Shown here in pieces: positions 1-7,486 of a stretch of DNA of 64,000 bases. Every line of letters begins with the position of its first letter. The stretch's first letter is position 1. Both the position numbers and the translations under genes were made by a program. Below the pieces are notes generated by a model. That model saw only the letters and a program-made list of their open reading frames with translations. It made no database searches and was not told the DNA's origin. Source of the stretch: CAVWNR01 sp963756525 (GTDB taxonomy: Bacteria; Actinomycetota; Actinomycetes; Mycobacteriales; Jatrophihabitantaceae); the NCBI GenBank assembly GCA_963756525.1, contig CAVWNR010000009.1, positions 1,116,001-1,180,000 on the forward strand. The letters run 5' to 3'.

Positions 1-912
1 CGAGTCGAGCCGGGCCACCCGCCGACGGGCGCAACGCCGACGGCGCCCGGTCGCACCGGGCGCCCGGTCATCTCGCCGCTGGTGCGCAAGCTCGCCCGCG
101 ACCATGGCGTCGACATCGCGACCGTGCCGGGCAGCGGCCCGATGGGCACGGTGCTGCGCCGCGACGTCGAGGCCGCCCTCCCGGATCGGGCAACTTCGTT
201 GCGCGCTACGCGGCAGGACGTTGCACGATCGGGGCGGATCGTCCTCACGGGTGCTCGCCGGGCTGCCGCTGAGCGACTGGCGCGGTCGCGGCGGGAAATT
301 CCGGAGGCGACCGTCTGGGTCGACGTCGACGCCACCGAGCTGGTCGCCGCGCGGGCGGCGCTCAACGCCGCCAGGCCGGACGAGCCGGTGAGCCTGCTCG
401 GGCTGCTGGCCCGGTTCGCCGTGCTCGGCCTGCGCCGGTTCCCCGAGCTGAACGCCCGCGTCGAGGAGGACGCCATCACGCTGCTCGACGCCGTGCATCT
501 GGGCTTCGCCGCGCAGACCGACCGCGGGCTCGTCGTCCCCGTCGTCCGCGACGCGCAGCGGCTCACCACGCGCGAGCTGGCCACCGCCATCGGGTCACAC
601 ACCACGGCCGCGCGGGCCGGCACCATCGCCCCCGCCGCGCTGACCGGCGGCACGTTCACCGTGAACAACTACGGCGTGTTCGGGGTCGACGGCTCGGCGG
701 CGATCATCAACCACCCAGAGGTCGCCATCCTGGGCATGGGCCGGATCATGGATCGCCCGTGGGTGCTCGACGGCGCGCTCACCGTTCGCAAGCTCAGCCA
801 ACTGACGCTGGCATTCGACCACCGAGCCTGCGACGGCGGCGTCGCAGGCGGCTTCCTGCGCTTCGTCGCCGACTGCGTCGAGTCGCCGATCACCGCCCTC
901 GGTGATCTCTAG
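1..912 (+). CDS. 2-oxoacid dehydrogenase E2 (dihydrolipoamide acyltransferase), C-terminal part
   Basis: The frame is open from the first base, so the gene starts upstream; 303 residues are visible. Residues about 23-60 look like a peripheral subunit-binding domain (VISPLVRKLARDHGVD, then GSGPMGTVLRRDVEAA). From about residue 80 the acyltransferase domain follows, ending with the catalytic DHRACDGG motif (DHRxxDG; His and Asp of the active site). The enzyme would carry the acyl transfer step of a pyruvate or branched-chain 2-oxoacid dehydrogenase; the lipoyl domain lies outside the window. The linker between the two domains contains a 47-bp palindrome that adds the peptide DRATSLRATRQDVARS, described separately. 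Which 2-oxoacid is used cannot be decided from this part. Confidence 0.93.
   Translation, partial: RVEPGHPPTGATPTAPGRTGRPVISPLVRKLARDHGVDIATVPGSGPMGTVLRRDVEAALPDRATSLRATRQDVARSGRIVLTGARRAAAERLARSRREIPEATVWVDVDATELVAARAALNAARPDEPVSLLGLLARFAVLGLRRFPELNARVEEDAITLLDAVHLGFAAQTDRGLVVPVVRDAQRLTTRELATAIGSHTTAARAGTIAPAALTGGTFTVNNYGVFGVDGSAAIINHPEVAILGMGRIMDRPWVLDGALTVRKLSQLTLAFDHRACDGGVAGGFLRFVADCVESPITALGDL
184..230 (+). repeat. 47-bp in-frame coding palindrome, copy 1 (in E2)
   Basis: It starts with GATCGGGCAAC and ends with GTTGCACGATC, 11-bp arms with one mismatch. It lies wholly inside the E2 reading frame, in the linker between subunit-binding and catalytic domains, and is read as DRATSLRATRQDVARS. 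Elements of the same length, same coding orientation and same frame occur in grpE (50164-50210) and in an amidohydrolase gene (62281-62327). Confidence 0.8.
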
Positions 913-1390
913 CCCGACCTCTAGAACCGAGATGTAGCGGCCGTCGCGGCGCACCCGTCGCGCCCGCCAGCTGGACGACCCGCCCGGGGGGAGGCGGTCG
1001 TCGTGCGGCGTTGCGCTCGTCGAGTGCGCCGCGGCGGCCTGCGGATCGGGCACCGGCAGCACTCATCCCGCCGCGTCGACGGACGCGGCACAGGATTACG
1101 CGCAGTGCCCATCCCTGCCGCGCTACGACTGCGGCCACAGCCGCAGCGCGGACAGCTCATGCCGGTGGCGGCGGCCCCGTCAGAGCCACCAGTCCAGCCA
1201 CCAGTCGGTCCGTTTGTCCCTTCTGCCATGCGATGCCATGCTCTCCCCCTTCTCGCCAACGCCCGAGCCGCCGACTCAGCGAAGGCCGCCGATCCACGAG
1301 CTCGGTACTTGCCCTTAGGATCAAGCCGGAGGCAGCCCGATTTCAAATGCTGCGGCTGGCAGCAACCTGCCTGGCAGGAAATGCGGATCG
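913..1390. other. Intergenic region without a recognisable gene
   Basis: Short open frames exist on both strands but none gives a recognisable protein. The last bases before 1391 hold a purine-rich GCAGGAA that could serve as ribosome binding site for the LuxR-type gene. I see no hairpin or operator that I can support. Confidence 0.4.
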
Positions 1391-2419
1391 GTGGTGACAG
1401 TGACCGACGGTGACGAGCTGACCGAGATCGACACGTCGCTCTACCGCTTCCTAGCAGTCAACCCCGGCGCGACCCTCGCCGACGCCGTCGCCGCACTCGA
1501 CTGGCCGGCGGGTGAGGTGGAGAAGTCCGCGTCCGCGCTGGTCGACATGGGGCTGCTCGCGACCGACGGCGGCGACTGCCTGCGGGCGGTGAGCCCGATG
1601 CTTGCCGAGGTGACCCAACTCGGCGCCGAGGAGTTCGAACTGAGCGCCCGGCGAGCCGCCGTGGAGTCGCGCCGCAAGGTGATCCGGCAGGTGATCCCGC
1701 ACTGGCTCGGCGTGCTGCACGACACCCCGCCGCACAGCACCGTCGACGTCGTCACGAGCCGGGTGGCGATGTCCAACGTCGTCATGCACTACGCGGAGCG
1801 GTGCCGGCAGGAGCTGCTGTCGGTCGCCCCCGGCCGTGGCCCGGGACGTATCGACCAGCGCACCCGGATGGCCAATCTGCACTCGTTGAACCGCGGCGTG
1901 CAGACCCGCGCGCTCTACCAGCACGCCGCGCTGCGGCACGGCACCACCCGGGCATACCTGCGCGAGCTGACCAGCCACGGCGCGAAGATCCGCGTCGCGC
2001 CGACGGTGCCCGGCCGGAGCCTGGTAGTCGACCGTGAGGTCGCGCTGCTGACCCTGCCCGGCCGGGAGCCCGGACAGGCGGCCGGCGTCGCCGTCGTGCG
2101 CGATCCAACCGTGATCGCCTGGGTCATCGCCACCTTCGAGCAGCTGTGGTCGGAGGCCTCGCCACTGGCGCAGTTCCTGGGCAGGGATCATGCCGACGGC
2201 GACAGCGACCTCGACCACACCCGCGCCGCGATCCTTCGCCTGATGGCCGAAGGGGAGAAGGACGAGGCGATCTCGCGCCGGCTCTCGATCTCGGTGCGCA
2301 CCTGCCGCCGACACATCGCCGACTACATGGCTCACGTCGGCGCGTCCAGCCGCTTCCAGGCCGGGGTCATCGCCTCCCGTACCGGTCACCTCGACGCGCT
2401 CCCCGGCCTGCCGTCCTGA
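1391..2419 (+). CDS. LuxR-type (TrmB/LuxR-like) transcriptional regulator
   Basis: A 342-residue protein. The N-terminal 90 residues look like a winged-helix TrmB-like segment (TEIDTSLYRFLAVNPGATLA and a following helix-turn-helix). The middle resembles the phospholipase D-like effector domain of TrmB-type regulators. The C-terminus (about 275-330) is a LuxR/GerE helix-turn-helix: ILRLMAEGEKDEAISRRLSI, then SVRTCRRHIADYMAHVGASS. This combination is common in actinobacterial orphan regulators, but the ligand is unknown. GTG at 1391 is used; a second GTG follows directly. The 3' end overlaps the convergent Rieske gene by 53 bp. Confidence 0.8.
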   Translation: MVTVTDGDELTEIDTSLYRFLAVNPGATLADAVAALDWPAGEVEKSASALVDMGLLATDGGDCLRAVSPMLAEVTQLGAEEFELSARRAAVESRRKVIRQVIPHWLGVLHDTPPHSTVDVVTSRVAMSNVVMHYAERCRQELLSVAPGRGPGRIDQRTRMANLHSLNRGVQTRALYQHAALRHGTTRAYLRELTSHGAKIRVAPTVPGRSLVVDREVALLTLPGREPGQAAGVAVVRDPTVIAWVIATFEQLWSEASPLAQFLGRDHADGDSDLDHTRAAILRLMAEGEKDEAISRRLSISVRTCRRHIADYMAHVGASSRFQAGVIASRTGHLDALPGLPS

Positions 2420-2771
2420 GGCCGAGCCGACGGCCGGCCGCCCGGATCCGGGCGGTCCAGCCCGGTAAGCGGACGATCACCAGCACGCCGTCCGCTGTCG
2501 TGCGCACCTCGTGGTGCAGCAGACCGCCGCGCCCGCCGCTGACGCAGCGCCCGGTTGTGACGTCGAACCGCCAGCCGTGCCGCGGGCAGGTGACCACCAC
2601 CCCATCCAGCCGGCCGTGCGCGAGGCTTCCCCCGCGGTGCGGGCAGGCGTTGTCGAAGGCGACGAGCTTGCCGCCGATGTTGGCGAGGCAGACGACCCGG
2701 CTCCCGACGAGCATCCGGACCATCGTGTCCCGTGCAGGAACGACGGCCAGCCGAGCGACAACCGAGCTCAT
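2367..2771 (-). CDS. Rieske [2Fe-2S] protein
   Basis: A 134-residue protein with the Rieske cluster motifs CPHRGG (Cys43, His45) and CPRHGW (Cys62, His65), so all four cluster ligands are present. Size fits a small ferredoxin component or a regulatory Rieske subunit rather than a full oxygenase. The ATG at 2771 overlaps the stop codon of the ribokinase-PPOX gene (ATGA), so the two are translationally coupled; this decides the start. The basic C-terminal tail (about 115-134) extends beyond the Rieske fold and overlaps the convergent regulator gene, which suggests a 3' extension of little function. Partner oxidoreductase is not obvious. Confidence 0.82.
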   Translation of the reverse strand: MSSVVARLAVVPARDTMVRMLVGSRVVCLANIGGKLVAFDNACPHRGGSLAHGRLDGVVVTCPRHGWRFDVTTGRCVSGGRGGLLHHEVRTTADGVLVIVRLPGWTARIRAAGRRLGLRTAGRGARRGDRYGRR

Positions 2772-4057
2772 TGCGCCGACCATGCCGACCATGCCGACCA
2801 ACGCGTGACGTCGATGGCGAGCACCGGACCGGCTGGCGGCTCGGCGGCGTGCTGGGGATAGCGCGCCGCGAGCAGCCCGACCGCGTGCCGGGCCTCGGCA
2901 TCGCCGGAGTCGAGTACCCGACCCGATCCGTCGGCCCGCACCCACCACAGTCGGGTCCAGTCCGCGTCGTCGTAGTAGTCGGCGAGCACGGTGACCCGCG
3001 GGTTCGCAGCCACGTTGGCCAGCCGCCGCAGCGCGTTCGTCCGCTTCGGCTTGGCGTCGACCGCGCTGTAGATCGTCTCGCCGTCGACCGCGAACACGAT
3101 CGGCACGAGGTGCGGCCGGTGCGCAGTGTCGACGGTGGCCAGCCGAGCCACGCGGGCCGCGGCGAAGGCCTGCCGGGCGCCGAAGTCCTCCGCCGCGGGC
3201 GGCTGCGCGCCGTGGACGGTGGTGGCGGCTGCGGCGAACTCGACCGCCTGCTGCACCGCGTCGGCCAGCGACCGGCCGGCCACGATCCCGGCTGCCAGCG
3301 CGCCGACGAACGCATCGCCTGCGCCGGTCGTGTCGACGGCCGTCACCTGAGGCGCGGGCACGAGGCCGTCAGCGTCCGGCGTGCGCCAGGCCGCGCCGCG
3401 CGCGCCGAGGGTCAGCGCCACCGATTGCGGGCCGAGGGCCAGCAGCCGCTGCGTCGTCCCGGCCGGCTCTGCGACGTCTCCGAGCAGGGCCGCGGCCTCC
3501 CGCTCGTTCACGACGAGGACCGCCACGCGGGCGAGGAGAGCGATGGCGTCCGGAGTCGCTGGGGCAAGGTTCAGCAGCACCGGCACGCCCGCGTCCTGCG
3601 CGATCGCCACCGCGCGAGTGACGGCCGGCAACGGCACCTCCAGCTGAGCGACGAGCATTCGGGCCCGACGGATGACGTCAGCATCCACGTCGGCCGCGGT
3701 GAGCAGGGCGTTCGCGCCCGGGTCGACGACGATCGAGTTCTGCCCGTCGCCGGCGACTGTGACGTACGCGGTGCCGGTCGCCGCGGCACCCCGGCGTACC
3801 GACGTCGTGTCGACCCCGGCCGCGGCAAGGTTCGCGACGGCCGACCGCCCCGCGTCGTCCGTGCCGACACAGCCGACAAGCGCGACCGCTACGCCGCAGC
3901 GCGCGGCCGCCACCGCCTGATTGGCCCCCTTGCCGCCGGGCGCAGTGCGCCGTCCGGTGGCGAGCACGGTCTCGCCCGGAGCGGGGTGCGCCGCGACCTG
4001 CAGCAGGACGTCGGCGTTGATCGAGCCGACGACCGCCACCTGCGCTGCGGCGCTCAT
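2768..4057 (-). CDS. Ribokinase fused to a PPOX-class (F420/FMN) split-barrel domain
   Basis: Residues 1 to about 290 are a PfkB-family sugar kinase of ribokinase type: GSINAD at the start, GGKGANQ at 41-47 and the anion-hole/catalytic DTTGAGDAF at 242-250. It would phosphorylate ribose or a related sugar at O5. Residues about 294-420 are a separate pyridoxamine 5'-phosphate oxidase-like domain (ARVARLATVDTAHRPHLVPI, KPKRTNALRRLANVAANPRV, WWVRADG) of the class bound to F420 or flavin. Both domains look complete and the junction is in frame without spacer. The protein ends WSAWSAWSAQ, a short repeat. It is followed by the Rieske gene with ATGA overlap, so a redox role for the second half is plausible. 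Each domain normally exists as its own protein. Confidence 0.88.
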   Translation of the reverse strand: MSAAAQVAVVGSINADVLLQVAAHPAPGETVLATGRRTAPGGKGANQAVAAARCGVAVALVGCVGTDDAGRSAVANLAAAGVDTTSVRRGAAATGTAYVTVAGDGQNSIVVDPGANALLTAADVDADVIRRARMLVAQLEVPLPAVTRAVAIAQDAGVPVLLNLAPATPDAIALLARVAVLVVNEREAAALLGDVAEPAGTTQRLLALGPQSVALTLGARGAAWRTPDADGLVPAPQVTAVDTTGAGDAFVGALAAGIVAGRSLADAVQQAVEFAAAATTVHGAQPPAAEDFGARQAFAAARVARLATVDTAHRPHLVPIVFAVDGETIYSAVDAKPKRTNALRRLANVAANPRVTVLADYYDDADWTRLWWVRADGSGRVLDSGDAEARHAVGLLAARYPQHAAEPPAGPVLAIDVTRWSAWSAWSAQ

Positions 4058-4117
4058 GCTCGAACGCTACCCACGCGCGGCTTGCTGCTGCCGGTTTCGC
4101 GAGTGAGGCTGGATGGC

Positions 4118-4858
4118 GTGAGCGCTCGCGACGAGCCACCCCCCATCGACGTCACGCCGGCCGACGTCACGCCGGCCGACGTCACGCCGGCCGACTGCGG
4201 CGACGCCGGTGCGGACGCGGCGGGTGAGGACGTGCTGGGTGGGCCGAGGCCGGCGCCGGCCTGGCTGCGCCGCCTGCTCGTCGGCAGCTCCCGTCAGCGG
4301 CGCGTCGCCGCCGTCGTCGGGTCGCTCGCCGCCGCTGCGATCGTCGCCGGCACCCTCGCCCGGACAGCGGCCGGCACGCACCATCCGCCACGCCAGGCCG
4401 CCATCGCCCCCAACCCAGCGGCTGCGTCGACGGCGACGGCGCCGTCGCCCGACACGTACGTGCTGACGCTCAGCGACATCGTCGGCGACCGCTGCCCGGC
4501 CGGCGTCTCCTGCGGCGTCAGCGCACAGGTGAGCCCGGCGATGACGGCGGCCCTGTTGGCCGACTTCGGGCCGGCCACGCTTGGCTTACGCGCACGGGCG
4601 TTCGACCCGAACAGCCTCACCGTCTATTGGCAACAGGTCACCGCGTCGGTTGCCGACGGTGTCGTCGTCGTGACCCAGCAGCGCACCGCCGAGAGTCGCG
4701 AGCAGCAGGTCGAGGTCACCGGCGACGCCCGGATGGGCATTGTGACCGTGGCCGCCCGTCGCGGCCACTGGGTGCTCACCGTCGAGCTGATCGGCGCGCG
4801 CCGGCCGCCCCTCGCCTCGGCCGAGCGGTGGGCCCGTACCGTCGCGCTGCCCGACTGA
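4118..4858 (+). CDS. Hypothetical single-pass membrane protein with VTPAD repeats
   Basis: I do not recognise the family. The frame is open further upstream, but that part lies antisense to the kinase gene; GTG at 4118 gives a 246-residue product that fits the divergent layout. The N-terminus is acidic and repetitive (three VTPAD units), followed by a basic stretch LLVGSSRQRR, one transmembrane helix (about residues 62-82, VAAVVGSLAAAAIVAGTL) and an extracytoplasmic domain of about 150 residues containing two cysteines (DRCPAGVSCGV) that could form a disulfide. The topology suggests an envelope protein with a cytoplasmic N-terminus. No function is inferred. Confidence 0.6.
   Translation: MSARDEPPPIDVTPADVTPADVTPADCGDAGADAAGEDVLGGPRPAPAWLRRLLVGSSRQRRVAAVVGSLAAAAIVAGTLARTAAGTHHPPRQAAIAPNPAAASTATAPSPDTYVLTLSDIVGDRCPAGVSCGVSAQVSPAMTAALLADFGPATLGLRARAFDPNSLTVYWQQVTASVADGVVVVTQQRTAESREQQVEVTGDARMGIVTVAARRGHWVLTVELIGARRPPLASAERWARTVALPD
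4151..4195 (+). repeat. Three perfect 15-bp tandem repeats
   Basis: The unit GTCACGCCGGCCGAC occurs three times without mismatch at 4151-4165, 4166-4180 and 4181-4195 and encodes (VTPAD)3 near the N-terminus of the membrane protein. A 15-bp unit keeps the frame when copy number changes. Confidence 0.95.
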
Positions 4859-4912
4859 ACACGCCCGCGCCGACCCGTAGCCTGGACTGACATCTCGAGA
4901 GAGGATCCCGCA

Positions 4913-5962
4913 GTGACCGGTGCGACCCCTGCGCTCGGCCGCCGACCGCAGCGTGGACCGTTCGCCTGGGCGCATGCCTTCACCGGCTTCTACCCGGCGC
5001 AGGCGGCGGACTTCGCTGAACTCGACCCGCTCACCCGGTTCCTGTACGCGGCCCGCAGCGTCATCCTGGTGATCTCCGCGCAGGCCGCGGTGATCGCCGG
5101 GCTGCTGGCGGCCACCGACCGCCGCTTCCAGGTGCTGCCGTTCGTCCTGCTGCTGCTCGGCTACCTAGTGCTGCACGCGATCAGCAACCTTTCCAACGAC
5201 TACTTCGGCTACCGGCGCGGCCACGACACCGCGGACTCGCCCCGCCGGCGCTACACCCTGCACCCGATCGCGAGTGGTGCCGTCACGCCGCGGCTGCTGG
5301 CCGGCGGGCTGGTCGTCCTGACCGCGATCGCGCTGGCCATCGGCGGGTACTTCGTGGCGGCGCGCGGCTGGGGGGCGCTGGTGCTCGCGCTGGCCGGTGC
5401 GCTGCTGCTCTACGCCTATGACGCCGCGCCGCGCGCCCTGAAGGAGCTCGGCCTCGGGGAGCTGGCCGCGTTCCTCGTCTGGGGCCCGCTGATGATCTTC
5501 GGTGGGTACTTTGTGATCACCGGGAACTGGTCTGGCGACGCACTGCTGGCGTCGGTGCCGTACGGGCTGGGCGTGGCATCCATCCTGATCGGCAAGCACA
5601 TCGACCAGCGCGCGTTCGACACCTCGCAGGATCAGCGGACGCTGCCCGTGCTGCTGGGCGAGCGTGGCGCGCGGACGCTCAACCGCTGCGTCGTGGTCGG
5701 CATGTATGTCGTGACGGCCGCGGCGATCGCGGTGGGCGCGCTCAGCCCGCTGGCCGCGCTGATCGTGCTCGCCCTGCCGCGGGCGCGGCACGCGCTGCGC
5801 GCGATGTCCGCGCCGGCGCCCGCCGCGCCGCCGGCGGGTTACGTCGGCTGGCCGCTGTGGTATCACCGCGTCTGCCTGGTACACAACCGGCTGTTCGGCT
5901 GGCTGTTCATTCTCGGCATCGCGGCGGGCGCGTTCTTCCCGAGCCTGCGGGTGTTGCACTGA
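4913..5962 (+). CDS. UbiA-family prenyltransferase (MenA-like)
   Basis: A 349-residue integral membrane protein with about eight helices. The first aspartate-rich motif is NLSNDYFGYRRGHDTAD and the second is DTSQDQRTLPVLLG, the pattern of UbiA prenyltransferases that bind the prenyl diphosphate through magnesium. In an actinobacterium without ubiquinone the obvious role is prenylation of 1,4-dihydroxy-2-naphthoate in menaquinone synthesis, but UbiA paralogues with other acceptors exist, and no men gene lies nearby. The GTG start is preceded by GAGAGGA at a suitable distance. The stop codon overlaps the start of the YccF gene by one base (TGATG). Confidence 0.82.
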   Translation: MTGATPALGRRPQRGPFAWAHAFTGFYPAQAADFAELDPLTRFLYAARSVILVISAQAAVIAGLLAATDRRFQVLPFVLLLLGYLVLHAISNLSNDYFGYRRGHDTADSPRRRYTLHPIASGAVTPRLLAGGLVVLTAIALAIGGYFVAARGWGALVLALAGALLLYAYDAAPRALKELGLGELAAFLVWGPLMIFGGYFVITGNWSGDALLASVPYGLGVASILIGKHIDQRAFDTSQDQRTLPVLLGERGARTLNRCVVVGMYVVTAAAIAVGALSPLAALIVLALPRARHALRAMSAPAPAAPPAGYVGWPLWYHRVCLVHNRLFGWLFILGIAAGAFFPSLRVLH

Positions 5963-6348
5963 TGCGGACGCTGCTGAACGTCATCTGGCTGGTGCTCGCC
6001 GGCTTCTGGATGGCGTTCGGCTACATCGCCGCGGGGATCCTCTGCTTCATCCTGATCATCACGATCCCGTTCGGCATCGCGTCGTTTCGCATGGCGCGAT
6101 ATGCGCTGTGGCCGTTCGGCTACACGACGGTGCGCCGGCCGACCGCCGGGGTGGCCTCGCTGATCGGAAACGTCATCTGGCTGATCGTCGCAGGCATCTG
6201 GCTGGCCATCGGGCATATCACCACCGGCATCGCACTGTGCATCACGATCATCGGCATCCCGCTGGGGATTGCCAGCTTCAAGATGGTGCCGGTCTCGCTG
6301 CTGCCACTGGGCGCCGAGATCGTGCCGACCAGCCACGTCTACCGATAG
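5962..6348 (+). CDS. YccF-domain inner membrane protein
   Basis: A 128-residue protein made of two similar halves: RTLLNVIWLVLAGFWMAFGY with ITIPFGIASFRMARYALWPF, and SLIGNVIWLIVAGIWLAIGH with TIIGIPLGIASFKMVPVSLL. This internal duplication is the YccF (DUF307) signature; each half gives two membrane helices. Its start overlaps the stop of the preceding prenyltransferase gene, so the pair is probably one transcript. The biological role of the family is not known. Confidence 0.88.
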   Translation: MRTLLNVIWLVLAGFWMAFGYIAAGILCFILIITIPFGIASFRMARYALWPFGYTTVRRPTAGVASLIGNVIWLIVAGIWLAIGHITTGIALCITIIGIPLGIASFKMVPVSLLPLGAEIVPTSHVYR

Positions 6349-6357
6349 GGAATCCGC

Positions 6358-7479
6358 ATGCCGCCTCGCACCACTCCCCCGTTCCGCGCCGACCACGTCG
6401 GCAGCCTGCTCCGCCCGGACTTTCTGTTGCAGGCGCGGGCCAACCGTGCCGCCGGCACGATCTCCGCCGACGAGCTGCGCGAGACCGAGGATGCCGCGAT
6501 CCGCCAGGTCGTCCGGCTGCAGCGCGACGTCGGACTACAGAGCGCTACCGACGGCGAGTTCCGCCGCACGTCCTGGCACATGGACTTCATCTACCAGCTG
6601 CGCGGGATCAGCCGCACGGACGACCAGATCCAGGTGCACTTCCACAACGAGAAGGGCGACCTGGACTTCACCTCGGCGGCGCTCGTCGTGAACGGCAAGA
6701 TCGGGTTGGACGGGCCGATCTTCGCCGACGCCTTCACGTTCCTACGCTCGGCGGTCACCGACGTCACGCCGAAGCTGACCATCCCGTCGCCGAGCATGGT
6801 GCACTACCGGGGCGGCCCGGCGGCGATCGACCGGTCGGTGTACCCCGACGACGACCAGTTCTGGGCCGACCTCTCGGCGGCGTACGCCAAGCAGGTGCAG
6901 GAGATCGCCGCCCTCGGCTGCACGTACCTGCAGCTGGACGACACCAGCCTGGCGTACCTGAACGACCCGGCGCAACGGGCCGAGCTCGCGGCCAAGGGGG
7001 CCGCCGACGTGGAGCATCAACACGAGCAATACATCCGGCAGATCAACGCCGCGTTGGCCGGCCGGCCGGACGGTCTGGCGGTGACCACGCACATGTGCCG
7101 CGGGAACTTCCGCTCGTCGTGGACCGCGTCGGGCAGCTACGACTTCGTGGCCGAAGCGCTGTTCAACCAGCTCGACGTCGACGGCTTCTTCCTGGAGTTC
7201 GACGACGCGCGCTCCGGCGGGTTCGAGCCGCTGCGCTTCGTCCCACCCGGGAAGATGGTCGTGCTCGGACTGGTCACCACCAAGCATCCCGAGCTGGAGT
7301 CGAAGGACGAGCTGAAGCGGCGCATCGACGAGGCCGCCAAATACGTGCCCATCGAGCAGCTGTGCCTCTCGCCGCAGTGCGGGTTCTCGTCCACCGTCGA
7401 AGGCAACAACCTCACGCAGGAGGAGGAGATCGCCAAGCTGCGGCTGATAGTAGAGACCGCGGCCGAGGTCTGGGGGTAG
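6358..7479 (+). CDS. MetE C-terminal-like (cobalamin-independent methionine synthase family) methyltransferase
   Basis: A 373-residue protein corresponding to the catalytic half of MetE. It starts with FRADHVGSLLRPDFLL, contains DGEFRRTSWHMDF, and carries the presumed zinc ligands in THMCRGNF (His, Cys), in the acidic EFDD segment and in LCLSPQCGFSS (Cys). Proteins of this length lack the N-terminal folate-binding half of MetE and are believed to use other methyl donors (YxjG/YxjH type in Bacillus). It starts 10 bp after the YccF gene. Substrate is unresolved. Confidence 0.88.
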   Translation: MPPRTTPPFRADHVGSLLRPDFLLQARANRAAGTISADELRETEDAAIRQVVRLQRDVGLQSATDGEFRRTSWHMDFIYQLRGISRTDDQIQVHFHNEKGDLDFTSAALVVNGKIGLDGPIFADAFTFLRSAVTDVTPKLTIPSPSMVHYRGGPAAIDRSVYPDDDQFWADLSAAYAKQVQEIAALGCTYLQLDDTSLAYLNDPAQRAELAAKGAADVEHQHEQYIRQINAALAGRPDGLAVTTHMCRGNFRSSWTASGSYDFVAEALFNQLDVDGFFLEFDDARSGGFEPLRFVPPGKMVVLGLVTTKHPELESKDELKRRIDEAAKYVPIEQLCLSPQCGFSSTVEGNNLTQEEEIAKLRLIVETAAEVWG

Positions 7480-7486
7480 CCGCCGA

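Noticed and set aside
1003..1413. Possible small gene between E2 and the LuxR-type regulator
   Set aside because: The product is Arg-rich without motif, overlaps the regulator start, and has no ribosome binding site.
2732..4117. Open plus-strand frame upstream of the VTPAD membrane protein
   Set aside because: It is fully antisense to the ribokinase-PPOX gene and gives an Arg/Gly-rich product; only the part from 4118 looks like a protein.
4151..4195. Tandem repeats as a CRISPR array
   Set aside because: There are no spacers; units are contiguous 15-bp coding repeats.
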